A stretch of DNA of 64,000 nucleotides from an uncultured Clostridia bacterium (GTDB taxonomy: Bacteria > Bacillota > Clostridia > Lachnospirales > Anaerotignaceae): the NCBI GenBank assembly GCA_910587735.1, contig CAJUNT010000003.1, forward strand, positions 106,189 through 170,188, given 5' to 3'. A model generated the notes under the pieces. The model was not told the origin of the DNA. It searched no databases and saw nothing but the letters and a program-made list of their open reading frames with translations. Below are positions 17,951 to 26,341 of the stretch, in pieces. The number at the start of each line of letters is the position of its first letter. The stretch's first letter is position 1. The position numbers were made by a program, and so were the translations under genes.

Positions 17951-19333
17951 ATGGAATTAAAAAAGCAATATGATGTAGCAATTATTGGTGGTGGTATTGG
18001 TGGCATTATGACAGCATATAGATTGACTGAAAAAAAGCCAGAATTAAATGTAGTAATATTAGAAAAAGGGCATGATATTGAAAAAAGAATATGTCCTATT
18101 GTAGCAAAAAAAACAGACAAATGTATTAAATGCAAATCTTGTGCAATTATGGAAGGTATGGCAGGCGCAGGCGCTTTTTCTGATGGAAAATATGTAATAT
18201 CAACAGAATATGGTGGATGGCTTACAGAATTTTTAGAGCCTTCTGTGGTAATTGATTATATTGAACAAGCTGATAAAATGCTTGTACAGTTTGGTGCAAC
18301 AACGGAACGCTTTCAGCCTGATAACGAATTGAAAAAAATTTGTTTACAACATGATTTGCATATGAGTCAAGCACAGCTAAAGCATTTAGGAACAGACAGC
18401 AATTTTGATACAATGAGAAAAATGATAGAGGCATTAAAACAAAAATGTGATATTGCGACAGATACATTTGCTTGTAAAATTGACAAAAATACAAAACAAA
18501 TTACAACAGTTAATAAAGGTAAAGAAATGGTTATAAAAGCAGATGTGATTGTATTTGCAGTGGGAAGAGCTGGTAGCCGATTTTTTTCAAATTGGTGTAC
18601 AGAAAATGATATACCGTTAAAAAATAATCAAGTGGATATTGGTGTAAGAGTAGAATTGCCTTCTATGGTATGGGAACATTTTTCTAAAAAAATATATGAG
18701 CCTAAAATTTGGTATAGAAGTAAAAGATATGGTGATACTACAAGAATGTTTTGCTTTAATGAAAGAGGTAGTGTTGTAACAGAAAATACAGATGGTGTGT
18801 TAACTGTAAATGGACATTCTTACAGAGATTTAGAAAGAAAGACAGAAAATTCTAATTTTGCATTACTTTCTACAATACGATTTACAGAGCCTTTTAAAAA
18901 TCCTATTGAATATGCAAGATATGTAGCAAGTCTTGCCAATTTGATTAGTGGTGGTAGCGTATTAGTGCAAAGGTTAGGGGACTTGGAAAGAGGAAGACGT
19001 TCTGATGCAAAAAGAATTGCACAGTCTACCACACGCCCTACAATGAATGCTGTAGCAGGTGATTTAAGCCTTTGTATACCAAAAAGGCAGTTGGATAATA
19101 TTATTGAAACACTTCACGCTTTGGACGCTATTGCGCCAGGTACAGCAAATTTTGATACATTACTTTATGGTATTGAGTGTAAATATTATTCTGCAAGACC
19201 GAATACAAATGATTTTGAATTAGAAGGCTGTAAAGATATTTATGCTGTGGGAGATGGTGCAGGATTTACTCGCTCATTGTCACAGGCAGCCGCAAATGGA
19301 TTGTATGTAGCAGATAAATTATTAAAAAAATAA
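17951..19333 (+). CDS. FAD-dependent dehydrogenase (COG2509-like)
   Basis: 460 residues. N-terminal Rossmann FAD motif VAIIGGGIGGIMTA (GGGIGG at 13-18), then a Cys group Cys48, Cys58, Cys61, Cys64 that could hold a metal cluster or redox disulfides, and a C-terminal FAD contact IYAVGDGAGFTRSLSQAAANG. This order matches the uncharacterised NAD(P)/FAD-dependent dehydrogenases related to electron-transfer flavoprotein dehydrogenases. Cytoplasmic; substrate unknown. Start ATG follows AAGGGGGTA. It stands between two terminators. Confidence 0.85.
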   Translation: MELKKQYDVAIIGGGIGGIMTAYRLTEKKPELNVVILEKGHDIEKRICPIVAKKTDKCIKCKSCAIMEGMAGAGAFSDGKYVISTEYGGWLTEFLEPSVVIDYIEQADKMLVQFGATTERFQPDNELKKICLQHDLHMSQAQLKHLGTDSNFDTMRKMIEALKQKCDIATDTFACKIDKNTKQITTVNKGKEMVIKADVIVFAVGRAGSRFFSNWCTENDIPLKNNQVDIGVRVELPSMVWEHFSKKIYEPKIWYRSKRYGDTTRMFCFNERGSVVTENTDGVLTVNGHSYRDLERKTENSNFALLSTIRFTEPFKNPIEYARYVASLANLISGGSVLVQRLGDLERGRRSDAKRIAQSTTRPTMNAVAGDLSLCIPKRQLDNIIETLHALDAIAPGTANFDTLLYGIECKYYSARPNTNDFELEGCKDIYAVGDGAGFTRSLSQAAANGLYVADKLLKK

Positions 19334-19342
19334 TAAAATATA

Positions 19343-19388
19343 AAAAGACCTCATTATTTTTTTGAAAATAATAAGGTCTTTTTTTGTA
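19343..19388 (+). terminator. Bidirectional terminator
   Basis: AAAAGACCT-ATTATT stem against AATAAT-AGGTCTTTTTTT. It also serves the converging flavoprotein gene. Confidence 0.92.
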
Positions 19389-19392
19389 TTAA

Positions 19393-19953
19393 CTATAAAA
19401 TAGATTTTCCTAAATCTTCTGCTTGTTGAAGTTGTTCAGGCTTGTTTAATATATCACCTACATTCATATTTCCACCAGCATAAACAATACCTATATTTTT
19501 CCAGTTTAAGTGATTTAATAATGCTTCATAATATGCCTTTACTGGAGCGAAATTACTTTCTGTAGTCCCTTCAGCGGGCATAAGTAATATACAATCTTTT
19601 TTAGGATTTACATAATTAGGGTCAATTTCTGCTACTGCAAATAAACGGTCAAAAGCACATTTTAATTGTCCTGTAACACTCCAATAGTACATAGGTGAAG
19701 CAATTACAATAACATCTACTTGCTGATATATTTTATAAATTTGCAACATATCATCTTTTTGCACACAAGGACTTTCTAAATTTTTTCCTCCTTTGCAACA
19801 GCCTAAACAAGCATGAATATCCATTTTTTGCAAATCAAAGCAAACGACTTCATTCCCTATTGATTGAGCACCCTTTGTAAAACTTTTAATTAATTCTTTT
19901 GTGTTGCCATTTTCTCTTGGACTTCCATTTAATATCATAATTTTTTTTGACAT
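19393..19953 (-). CDS. Flavodoxin-fold NAD(P)H-dependent oxidoreductase / iron-sulfur flavoprotein type
   Basis: 186 residues of the NADPH-dependent FMN reductase fold. The FMN phosphate loop is GSPRENGNT (10-18), followed by a Cys cluster (Cys49, Cys52, Cys53, Cys63) as in iron-sulfur flavoproteins, and SPMYYWSVTGQLKCAFDR. It probably binds FMN and transfers electrons to small acceptors; the exact partner is unknown. It is divergent from an HxlR regulator that is the likely controller. GGAGGTG precedes the ATG. Confidence 0.88.
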   Translation of the reverse strand: MSKKIMILNGSPRENGNTKELIKSFTKGAQSIGNEVVCFDLQKMDIHACLGCCKGGKNLESPCVQKDDMLQIYKIYQQVDVIVIASPMYYWSVTGQLKCAFDRLFAVAEIDPNYVNPKKDCILLMPAEGTTESNFAPVKAYYEALLNHLNWKNIGIVYAGGNMNVGDILNKPEQLQQAEDLGKSIL

Positions 19954-20027
19954 ATTTTACACACCTCCAAATAATTTTGATATAATAATAACATCATATT
20001 ATATTAAAATAAAGTACGCACATTTTT

Positions 20028-20040
20028 GTTAGATACTAAC
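20028..20040. promoter_or_regulatory. Candidate HxlR operator
   Basis: GTTAG-ATA-CTAAC inverted repeat in the divergent region, just before the hxlR-family ribosome site. Short, so tentative. Confidence 0.35.
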
Positions 20041-20056
20041 ATAAAGGAGAGTTAAA

Positions 20057-20392
20057 ATGTTTAAAAATTATATTGAAAATGCAAATTTTGAGGATACTGG
20101 ATTTAGCTATACATTATCTCTTATTAGCGGAAAATATAAAATGGTAGTATTATATTGCTTAATGGAATTTCACATTGTACGCTATAATGAATTAAAACGA
20201 TATATTAAAACAATTTCGCATAAAACATTAAGTTATACATTAAAAGAGTTGGAAAAAGATAGTTTGATTATACGTAAAGAATATCATCAAATACCTCCTA
20301 AAGTAGAATATAGTTTGTCTAAAAAAGGTATTTCTCTTATGAAAATATTAGACCAGCTATGTATTTGGGGAGAAGAAAACAAGAATAATTGA
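20057..20392 (+). CDS. HxlR family transcriptional regulator
   Basis: 111-residue winged-helix regulator with the family order: ISGKYKMVVLYCL, YNELKRYIKTISHKTLSYTLKELEKDSLI recognition region and the wing PPKVEYSLSKKG. Many HxlR proteins sense reactive aldehydes or oxidants through an N-terminal Cys; here the Cys close to the N-terminus is missing and Cys34 is the first, so the sensing mode is unclear. It is divergent from the flavoprotein gene and probably controls it. AAGGAGAG precedes the ATG. Confidence 0.9.
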   Translation: MFKNYIENANFEDTGFSYTLSLISGKYKMVVLYCLMEFHIVRYNELKRYIKTISHKTLSYTLKELEKDSLIIRKEYHQIPPKVEYSLSKKGISLMKILDQLCIWGEENKNN

Positions 20393-20398
20393 ATATAA

Positions 20399-20432
20399 TA
20401 AAAAAGTATAGAAAAATTTTCTATACTTTTTT
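20399..20432 (+). terminator. Bidirectional terminator
   Basis: AAAAAAGTATAGAAAA perfectly paired with TTTTCTATACTTTTTT, between two converging genes. Confidence 0.92.
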
Positions 20433-20451
20433 AAAGAACATTAGTTTTTAA

Positions 20452-21294
20452 TTATTTTAATGCATTTTTAGGGCAAACTTTTACACATTCAAAACATAAT
20501 ATACATTCTGTTCCATTTTTTCGACTTCTTGTGTTATCAGTCATATCAACATCCATAGGACAAACTTTTTTACATTTACCACAAGAAATACATTTACTTT
20601 TGTCACATTTAATACGTATTAGAGAAAAATAAGACATTGGTTTTAAAAATACTGTAATGGGACATATATATTTGCAAAAAGCACGATTATCTTTTAGAGC
20701 AAAAGCTAAAATAATTCCAATTATGTAATATAAACAATTACCAATCAAAAAAGTATAAAACATAATTCTTTCCATGTTTTTTATTTTTGAAATAAATAAT
20801 ATACCAACAAAAATAAAAGATAATAAAAAAGTAATATATCTGATATAACTCCAATTTTTTCTAGTATTTGAAGGTGTTTTGTAAGGAAGTAAATCAAGAA
20901 TCATTGCTGTCCAGCAAGCAAATCCACACCACCCACGTCCGAAAACAAAAGGACCAAATATTTTTGCTACTGCATAATGAATGGTTGCCGCTTCAAAAAC
21001 ACCTGTAAATAGATAGTACCAAAATCCTTCTATTTGCATATTTTCATTACAAAGAAATCCAAGGTAAACAAGCATATAAGTTCCCACTAAAAATTGTGCA
21101 ATATTACGTGCATATTTGTATTGAAGTTGAAACAAAAAGATTCCTACTGATATTGCTGTTCCTATATAACTAAAATTGAATAAATAAAATAAGTTCTGTT
21201 TTGTAAGCCAAAGCGTAATAGCTATTGTTTCAAAAATTAGCCACATAATAGTAGCATGAAATATGAATTTTTTGGTGCCTATTAATTTTATCAT
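20452..21294 (-). CDS. Membrane 4Fe-4S ferredoxin-type protein (NapH/NosR-like)
   Basis: 280 residues from the ATG behind AAGGAAGG; the open frame extends 25 codons further but lacks a ribosome site. About five membrane spans (residues 12-205) contain a CGFACW motif and are followed by two 4Fe-4S motifs, C-x2-C-x2-C-x3-CP and C-x2-C-x3-CP, near 230-275. Relatives pass electrons across or along the membrane in NapH, NosR, RdxA or CcoG type systems. No partner reductase is near, so the donor and acceptor are unknown. Confidence 0.85.
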   Translation of the reverse strand: MIKLIGTKKFIFHATIMWLIFETIAITLWLTKQNLFYLFNFSYIGTAISVGIFLFQLQYKYARNIAQFLVGTYMLVYLGFLCNENMQIEGFWYYLFTGVFEAATIHYAVAKIFGPFVFGRGWCGFACWTAMILDLLPYKTPSNTRKNWSYIRYITFLLSFIFVGILFISKIKNMERIMFYTFLIGNCLYYIIGIILAFALKDNRAFCKYICPITVFLKPMSYFSLIRIKCDKSKCISCGKCKKVCPMDVDMTDNTRSRKNGTECILCFECVKVCPKNALK

Positions 21295-21401
21295 AATGAT
21301 TTTTCCTTCCTTAATTTTATAATTTGTTATGCTGATTATAACACAATAAATATATAGAAGGAATATCAAAGTAGTAATGTACTTTTTTAATTTATTTATA
21401 T

Positions 21402-21437
21402 AAAAAAAGTAAAGTATAGTTTTATACTTTACTTTTT
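21402..21437 (-). terminator. Terminator of the subtilase-side operon
   Basis: AAAAAAGTAAAGTATA perfectly paired with TATACTTTACTTTTTT, 4-nt loop. Confidence 0.92.
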
Positions 21438-21443
21438 TGTCTT

Positions 21444-21875
21444 TTATATAACATTTGCAAGTGCTAATGTAATAAGCAATCCTGTCATGCGTGTAGTAGT
21501 ATCAAATTGTATAGGGATAGCAGACTGGTCTGCACCCATAGCCTGCAATGTTTGTTCTTTATTTGCTAAAAGATAAGAAACATCTTGCCCCACATTTTGT
21601 ATAGATTGTAAAAAAAGAAGTGCTTGTATCATATTATCCATTTGCTGTTTACCAGTATCATTTGTAAAAGCTTTCATAGCGCGAAGAAGTGTCACTTCTC
21701 TTGGAGGATGTTCTATAACGGCATTTTGTCTTTCATTTGCTGTATTGTGTAATTTTTGTATATATTTTTTTTGTAGTGTATCTTTCAATGTTGTTATGAT
21801 TTGAGAAAAATCATTTTCCAAACCATTTTGGTTTCCTAAAAGCTGACTTAATTCATAAATATCATTTTTTTCCAT
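21444..21875 (-). CDS. Uncharacterised protein downstream of subtilase
   Basis: 143 residues, all predicted helical, no signal peptide and no Cys. Family not recognised. It has GAGGT before its ATG and starts 25 bp after the subtilase stop, so the two form an operon. The segment LLRAMKAFTNDTGKQQMDNM resembles segments in both small proteins divergent from the subtilase (LLQALRPYLTSEEKQKID and ALLTAMEESLENEEKMQFQ), so the three probably share a fold and act in one system with the protease. Confidence 0.75.
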   Translation of the reverse strand: MEKNDIYELSQLLGNQNGLENDFSQIITTLKDTLQKKYIQKLHNTANERQNAVIEHPPREVTLLRAMKAFTNDTGKQQMDNMIQALLFLQSIQNVGQDVSYLLANKEQTLQAMGADQSAIPIQFDTTTRMTGLLITLALANVI

Positions 21876-21900
21876 AGCATAACCTCTTTTCTATAAAATA

Positions 21901-22626
21901 TTATGCAAGACAAGCGCTGATATTCAACAACCCTTTTTCTGTTTGCGCGTTACCATATTGTGCGGATAAAATAATGCGACGTTTAATTTGGTCGGGAGAA
22001 AGATGGGGATATTTTTCTAAAAGTAATGCAGCAGCGCCGCTCACCATAGGGGTTGCCATAGAAGTACCGCTCATTTTGATATAATATTTTTCTACAATTT
22101 TTGCCGTATCTCTGTTTTGCAATGCAAAATCATAGTTTGGTGACAATGTAGAAATAATATTTTCTCCAGGCGCCCAAATATCAGGCAAGGGTATCATATT
22201 CCTACGAAAAAAAATAGGAGTATTTTGTGCTTGATAAAAAAAGCGACGATCTTCCCAAGCGCCTACTGTAATGATACGAGGACTAATGGCAGGAGAAGGC
22301 TGAAAATTTCTTCTGCTGTCTGGATTACCGGCAGCTGCTACAACAGTGATACCTCTTGCCCATAGTTTATTAACAGCTTCCATAAGGGGGATATTGATTT
22401 TTCTGTCATTTGTTCCTATAGAAAGATTTACCACTCTTATATTATATTTCATTGCGTTGTCCATTATCCATCTTAAACCAGTAATTGCTTGTGCAGAATT
22501 TCCCTGTCCATATTTGTCTAATATTTTAATAGAAATAATATTGCTTTGAGGAGCAATTCCTTGATATTTTCCACCAGAGGCATAACCATTTCCACAAACA
22601 ATGCCCGTGACGTGTGTCACGGGCAT
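21901..22626 (-). CDS. Subtilase (S8 peptidase), C-terminal part, separated from its N-terminus by an inserted element
   Basis: Carries the back part of the catalytic domain: VTGIVCGNG directly after the active-site His motif, the oxyanion-hole Asn in VVAAAGNPDS, and the nucleophile Ser189 in SGTSMATPMVSGAAALL. The first five codons (MPVTH) belong to the junction and there is no ribosome site before the ATG, so this part is probably silent as it stands. Joined to the other half at 26342-26626 it gives a 320-residue enzyme without signal peptide, the size of intracellular AprX-like subtilases. Rejoining is in frame if the 3763-bp element is excised. Confidence 0.9.
   Translation of the reverse strand: MPVTHVTGIVCGNGYASGGKYQGIAPQSNIISIKILDKYGQGNSAQAITGLRWIMDNAMKYNIRVVNLSIGTNDRKINIPLMEAVNKLWARGITVVAAAGNPDSRRNFQPSPAISPRIITVGAWEDRRFFYQAQNTPIFFRRNMIPLPDIWAPGENIISTLSPNYDFALQNRDTAKIVEKYYIKMSGTSMATPMVSGAAALLLEKYPHLSPDQIKRRIILSAQYGNAQTEKGLLNISACLA
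22601..22626. other. Left attachment junction of the element
   Basis: Perfect 11-bp inverted repeat (ATGCCCGTGAC / GTCACGGGCAT) around GTGT. It shares TGTGT (22613-22617) with the right junction. One arm lies in the subtilase gene and the other in the element, as in serine-recombinase att sites. Confidence 0.7.
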
Positions 22627-22636
22627 GAAACAAACA

Positions 22637-23317
22637 TTATAATATTTGATTTACTTTAAATATAAGATGCATTGTTTTTTTAGAATTTAGTATGTGATTT
22701 TCGATTGCTGCTTTTAATTCGGCAGGGTCTTGTTTGGATATTGCATCAAATATAGCTTGATGTTCTTCTATGCATTCTACATCTCTTAAATGAGGTTGCT
22801 GCATATATGTGTAACTGGAATACATGAAAGGGTTGAGATTGCGAAATGTTTCAATGACTTTTTGATTGCCGCTTCCTGTTAAATATAATTCGTGAAAAGC
22901 ATTGTCAAAACTATAATATGTACTGCTTTTATATGGAGTATCTCCATTTTTGTTTTGTACCAAGGCACTGTGCTCTTCTATGTTTTTACGCATTTGCTCT
23001 TGTAATATTTTGTTGTAACTGAATGTGGAAAGTATATCTTTCATAAAATATAAATCCATCATGAGACGCATATCGAAAATTTCGTCTAATTCTTCAAGAG
23101 AAACATGGCGTACACTCATACCCTTATTTGGTACACTAATTACCATATGGTCAGATATTAAGCGGTTTAGAGCTTGTTTGACTGGGGTATCACTTACCTC
23201 ATATTTCCGACTTAATTCTTTTACATTGATTTTCTGACCAGGGAAAAGTACCTTATTGCCAATATCCTCTTTGATGTTTAAATAAATTTGGTCTACAAGT
23301 GTTATTTTTTTACTCAT
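22637..23317 (-). CDS. GntR family regulator with FCD domain
   Basis: 226 residues: N-terminal winged helix (about 8-70, with VKELSRKYEVSDTPVKQALNRL) and an FCD effector domain (about 75-215) with its usual Asp/His metal-site positions (FDNAFHELY, EEHQAIFDAI, AIENHI). FCD regulators bind small carboxylates or similar metabolites. The gene ends only 20 bp inside the element boundary. A 10-bp inverted repeat upstream is a likely self-operator. It may control the element's own genes or excision; neither is shown. AAGGAGCG precedes the ATG. Confidence 0.9.
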   Translation of the reverse strand: MSKKITLVDQIYLNIKEDIGNKVLFPGQKINVKELSRKYEVSDTPVKQALNRLISDHMVISVPNKGMSVRHVSLEELDEIFDMRLMMDLYFMKDILSTFSYNKILQEQMRKNIEEHSALVQNKNGDTPYKSSTYYSFDNAFHELYLTGSGNQKVIETFRNLNPFMYSSYTYMQQPHLRDVECIEEHQAIFDAISKQDPAELKAAIENHILNSKKTMHLIFKVNQIL

Positions 23318-23372
23318 ATAAACGCTCCTTAACTATGTTCTGCGGCGGCAAAATAGGATTTTATGTATATTG

Positions 23373-23397
23373 ATTTCTGTTTAGAACAAACAGAAAT
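23373..23397. promoter_or_regulatory. Candidate operator of the element's GntR regulator
   Basis: ATTTCTGTTT / AAACAGAAAT, perfect 10-bp arms, 5-nt centre, 56 bp upstream of the GntR start codon. The rest of this 300-bp gap holds only the terminator of the secreted-protein gene. Confidence 0.6.
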
Positions 23398-23540
23398 GAT
23401 GTTTATGTTAAAAGCGTAACACGTCATTGAATACTTGTCAATATGTTGAACAAAAAAACTGACAAATTTTATATATTTTTATGAAAAATTTATTTAAAAT
23501 GTTGTGTTATGTATAGTTAATAAGATTTTTATAGAAAATA

Positions 23541-23573
23541 GAAAGTGCTTTTTCTAAATGAAAAAGCACTTTC
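23541..23573 (-). terminator. Terminator of the secreted-protein gene
   Basis: Perfect 14-bp stem (GAAAGTGCTTTTTC arms) with a 5-nt loop. The T-tract downstream is modest. Confidence 0.75.
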
Positions 23574-23620
23574 AAGTGTTTAAAATAATACATATTTTTG
23601 TCAGGCATTAGTAAATTTTA

Positions 23621-24853
23621 TTATTGATAGTCATTTCCAGATAAATAACGATAAAATGGTTCATCACACCACAATGTTTTTTGTGTAACATTAATAGAAG
23701 GATTTAATTCTTTTAACTGCTGTTTTACATTAGTAGCATTGCTATCCAAACAGAATGGATGAATACTATATTCTCCATTTGTAATAATATTATCTACTAT
23801 TTTTCTGTAATTACCTGTCATAGGTGTAGTAGATGTATAAAGAGGTTGCCACCAAGAACCATAAAGTAAGCCTTCTGCGTCTGCATTTTCACCGCTTTTT
23901 TTAGCATATTTTAATATTAAAGTATCAAATTTTGATTTATCTGTTGTAGATTCAAATTCTAATGCTAAATCGTATTCAACAGCATAAACTAAATATAAAT
24001 CGTCACTAAATTGTTTTACTTCATATCTAGGTTCTGGCTCTGGAATAGGACCCCAGTCAAGAAGATATTCATATATAGATATTTTAGGCTCTAACTGTAC
24101 CTTTGCAACAATGCCTTCGCTTTGCAGAAGTCCAATAATTTGGTTAGCGTGTTTAATGTCATCATGTCCATAACGTAATGTTAATTCTGGTACAAAACGG
24201 GCATCATAACTTTGTTTTTTTAAGTTGTATCCTGTTGTAATTTTATTTTGTACTGCTTTACTTCCAATGTCGTCTAATACTTCATCGCTGAATATTTCAA
24301 AAGAATTCCATGTATTTGTTAATTTGCTATAAATGTCAGCATCACTGGAATAACCTAAAAAATTTCTGCCTTGTCCTGTGGCATCAGCAATGGCTGTTAA
24401 AACACGTACAGCCTGTGATTTTGATATTGTTGTACTTGTTAAGTCTTTTGGTTCTATTAAATTTGTTGTGAGAGCGCAAGCAGCATATTGTGAAGTAGTA
24501 GTATCTAATGAAAGCTTAATATTGTGTTGAGATAGTATTTTAGAATATTTTTGTTCTGGAAATGTAAGTGCTAATTCTTCCATACCTGCTGCTTGTAATA
24601 TAGGCTGTAAAAGCTGTACCATACCCGTATATTCTGTGCTGTAAGTAAGTTCTGTATCACTGATTTTTTCTAATGCAGAACAAAATTCTTCTGCTGTAAC
24701 GGTTTCAGAAATACTACCTATTTGAAAATAGGAATTCAGGTACTGCATATCTTCTGCAACAGTAGAAGATGAAGCAAAAACAGGTAAAGAGTTAAACAAC
24801 ATTGCTCCAGCTAATATAAAAGCAGTAAAAGCCTTTTTGAAATGATATTTCAT
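23621..24853 (-). CDS. Secreted protein of unknown function carried by the element
   Basis: 410 residues with a clear signal peptide: KKAF, hydrophobic core, and cleavage expected after VFA at residue 27. The mature part has an N-terminal helical region with SLH-like spacing (AEEFCSALEKISD, SKSQAVRVLTAIADATGQ) and a more beta-rich C-terminal half containing GPIPEPEPRYEV and GSWWQP. I do not recognise the family and see no catalytic motif. It is divergent from the recombinase. Cargo of this kind might act outside the cell; no function is claimed. GGGGGA precedes the ATG. Confidence 0.8.
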   Translation of the reverse strand: MKYHFKKAFTAFILAGAMLFNSLPVFASSSTVAEDMQYLNSYFQIGSISETVTAEEFCSALEKISDTELTYSTEYTGMVQLLQPILQAAGMEELALTFPEQKYSKILSQHNIKLSLDTTTSQYAACALTTNLIEPKDLTSTTISKSQAVRVLTAIADATGQGRNFLGYSSDADIYSKLTNTWNSFEIFSDEVLDDIGSKAVQNKITTGYNLKKQSYDARFVPELTLRYGHDDIKHANQIIGLLQSEGIVAKVQLEPKISIYEYLLDWGPIPEPEPRYEVKQFSDDLYLVYAVEYDLALEFESTTDKSKFDTLILKYAKKSGENADAEGLLYGSWWQPLYTSTTPMTGNYRKIVDNIITNGEYSIHPFCLDSNATNVKQQLKELNPSINVTQKTLWCDEPFYRYLSGNDYQ

Positions 24854-25032
24854 AATAATCCCCCTTTAAATGATAATTTGGTTTTATATATTAATATCAT
24901 ACATATTTTTTTGTTGTTTGTCAAAATATTAGCAAAAATTATGTCATATTTTTATAAAATATATTATAAAACATATACCATTATCACTCAGAATAAAATA
25001 AAACAAATCAATGATAATGGAGGAGTCAATAT

Positions 25033-26334
25033 ATGAGTAAGGTAGCATTATATTGTAGATTATCAAAAGAATATGAACACAATGCAAGAGAGAGAGAGTA
25101 CAGTGAAAGTATACAAAATCAAAAAATGATATTAACAGATTTTGCATTAAAAAATGGTTTTGAAATATATAAAATATATAGTGATGAAAATTATTCTGGA
25201 CTGGATAATGACAGACCTAATTTTAATAAAATGATACAAGATGCTCAAAAGGGCTGTTTTGATACAATTATTTGTAAAACACAATCTCGGTTTACAAGAG
25301 ATATGGAATGTGTAGAAAAATATATCCATGGGCTTTTTAGCATTATGGGTATTCGATTTATTGGTGTTGTGGATAATGCAGATACAAATGTAAAAGGCAA
25401 CAAAAAAACAAGACAAATTAACGGACTCGTAAATGAATGGTATTGTGAGGATTTATCTGAAAATATTAAAAGTGTTTATAAAAGCAAAATGGAACAAGGA
25501 CAATATTTAGGCGCTTTTCCTCCTTATGGATATTTAAAAGACCCTTATGACCATCATAAATTGGTTGTTGATAAAAAAGCGGCAAAAATTGTAAAAAAAA
25601 TATTTCAGTGGTATTTAGAAGGAAATGGAGTACAAAAAATTAGAAATATGCTTTATGAGCAAAATATTGTTCCTCCTTCTGTTTATAAAAAAAGGCAGTT
25701 TGATACATATTCACATAATAAATTTCAAAAAAATATAGTAGAAAATTATAGATTTTGGTCTGCGTCTACGATTAAAAAAATATTAAAAAATGAAGTTTAT
25801 ACAGGCTCAATTGTACAAGGAAAAGAGAAAAAATTAAATTATAAAAGTAAAAAAGTGGTAGCTGTTCCAAAAAGTCAATGGATTGTTGTTGAAAATATGC
25901 ATGAAGCAATTATTGATAAACATCATTTTGATTTGGTTCAAAAATTGCAAAAACAAAATAGATATGAAACAAAAAACAAAACAGATATTGAAAAAAATAT
26001 TTATTTATTTTCTGGAAAGATATTCTGTAAATACTGTAAAAATAGAATGTTTCGTGTATCAGGAAGAAATGGAGTTTCTTATTTATATTGTCAAGTATTT
26101 TCAAGAAGTAAAGGAAAACAATGTCAGCATAATTCTATTAGAGATGATGTACTGAAACAATTTGTAAATCAAAAAATAGATATGTTTATTTCACAAAATG
26201 ATTTTTATAAAACAATAAAAAATGATATTGTATTCACTCATCTAAATCATGAAATTTTGAATTGTTTTATAGATTATATAGAAATTGCTTGGGGTAAAAA
26301 TGAAAATGATATTGTAATACATTGGAATATATAA
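25033..26334 (+). CDS. Large serine recombinase (site-specific integrase)
   Basis: 433 residues. Resolvase domain 1-150 with nucleophile Ser11 in YCRLS and the Arg-rich CKTQSRFTRD; recombinase domain about 155-280 (GQYLGAFPPYGYLKD, WSASTIKKILKNEVYTG); zinc ribbon with Cys332, Cys335, Cys353 and Cys364. This order defines large serine recombinases such as TnpX or SpoIVCA, at the short end of their size range. It lies 41 bp from the right element boundary and is the likely enzyme for integration and excision. GGAGGAG precedes the ATG. Confidence 0.95.
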   Translation: MSKVALYCRLSKEYEHNAREREYSESIQNQKMILTDFALKNGFEIYKIYSDENYSGLDNDRPNFNKMIQDAQKGCFDTIICKTQSRFTRDMECVEKYIHGLFSIMGIRFIGVVDNADTNVKGNKKTRQINGLVNEWYCEDLSENIKSVYKSKMEQGQYLGAFPPYGYLKDPYDHHKLVVDKKAAKIVKKIFQWYLEGNGVQKIRNMLYEQNIVPPSVYKKRQFDTYSHNKFQKNIVENYRFWSASTIKKILKNEVYTGSIVQGKEKKLNYKSKKVVAVPKSQWIVVENMHEAIIDKHHFDLVQKLQKQNRYETKNKTDIEKNIYLFSGKIFCKYCKNRMFRVSGRNGVSYLYCQVFSRSKGKQCQHNSIRDDVLKQFVNQKIDMFISQNDFYKTIKNDIVFTHLNHEILNCFIDYIEIAWGKNENDIVIHWNI

Positions 26335-26341
26335 ACATATA

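Noticed and set aside
22637..26334. Prophage or conjugative element in the subtilase gene
   Set aside because: No capsid, replication, lysis or transfer genes; only a recombinase, a regulator and a secreted protein.
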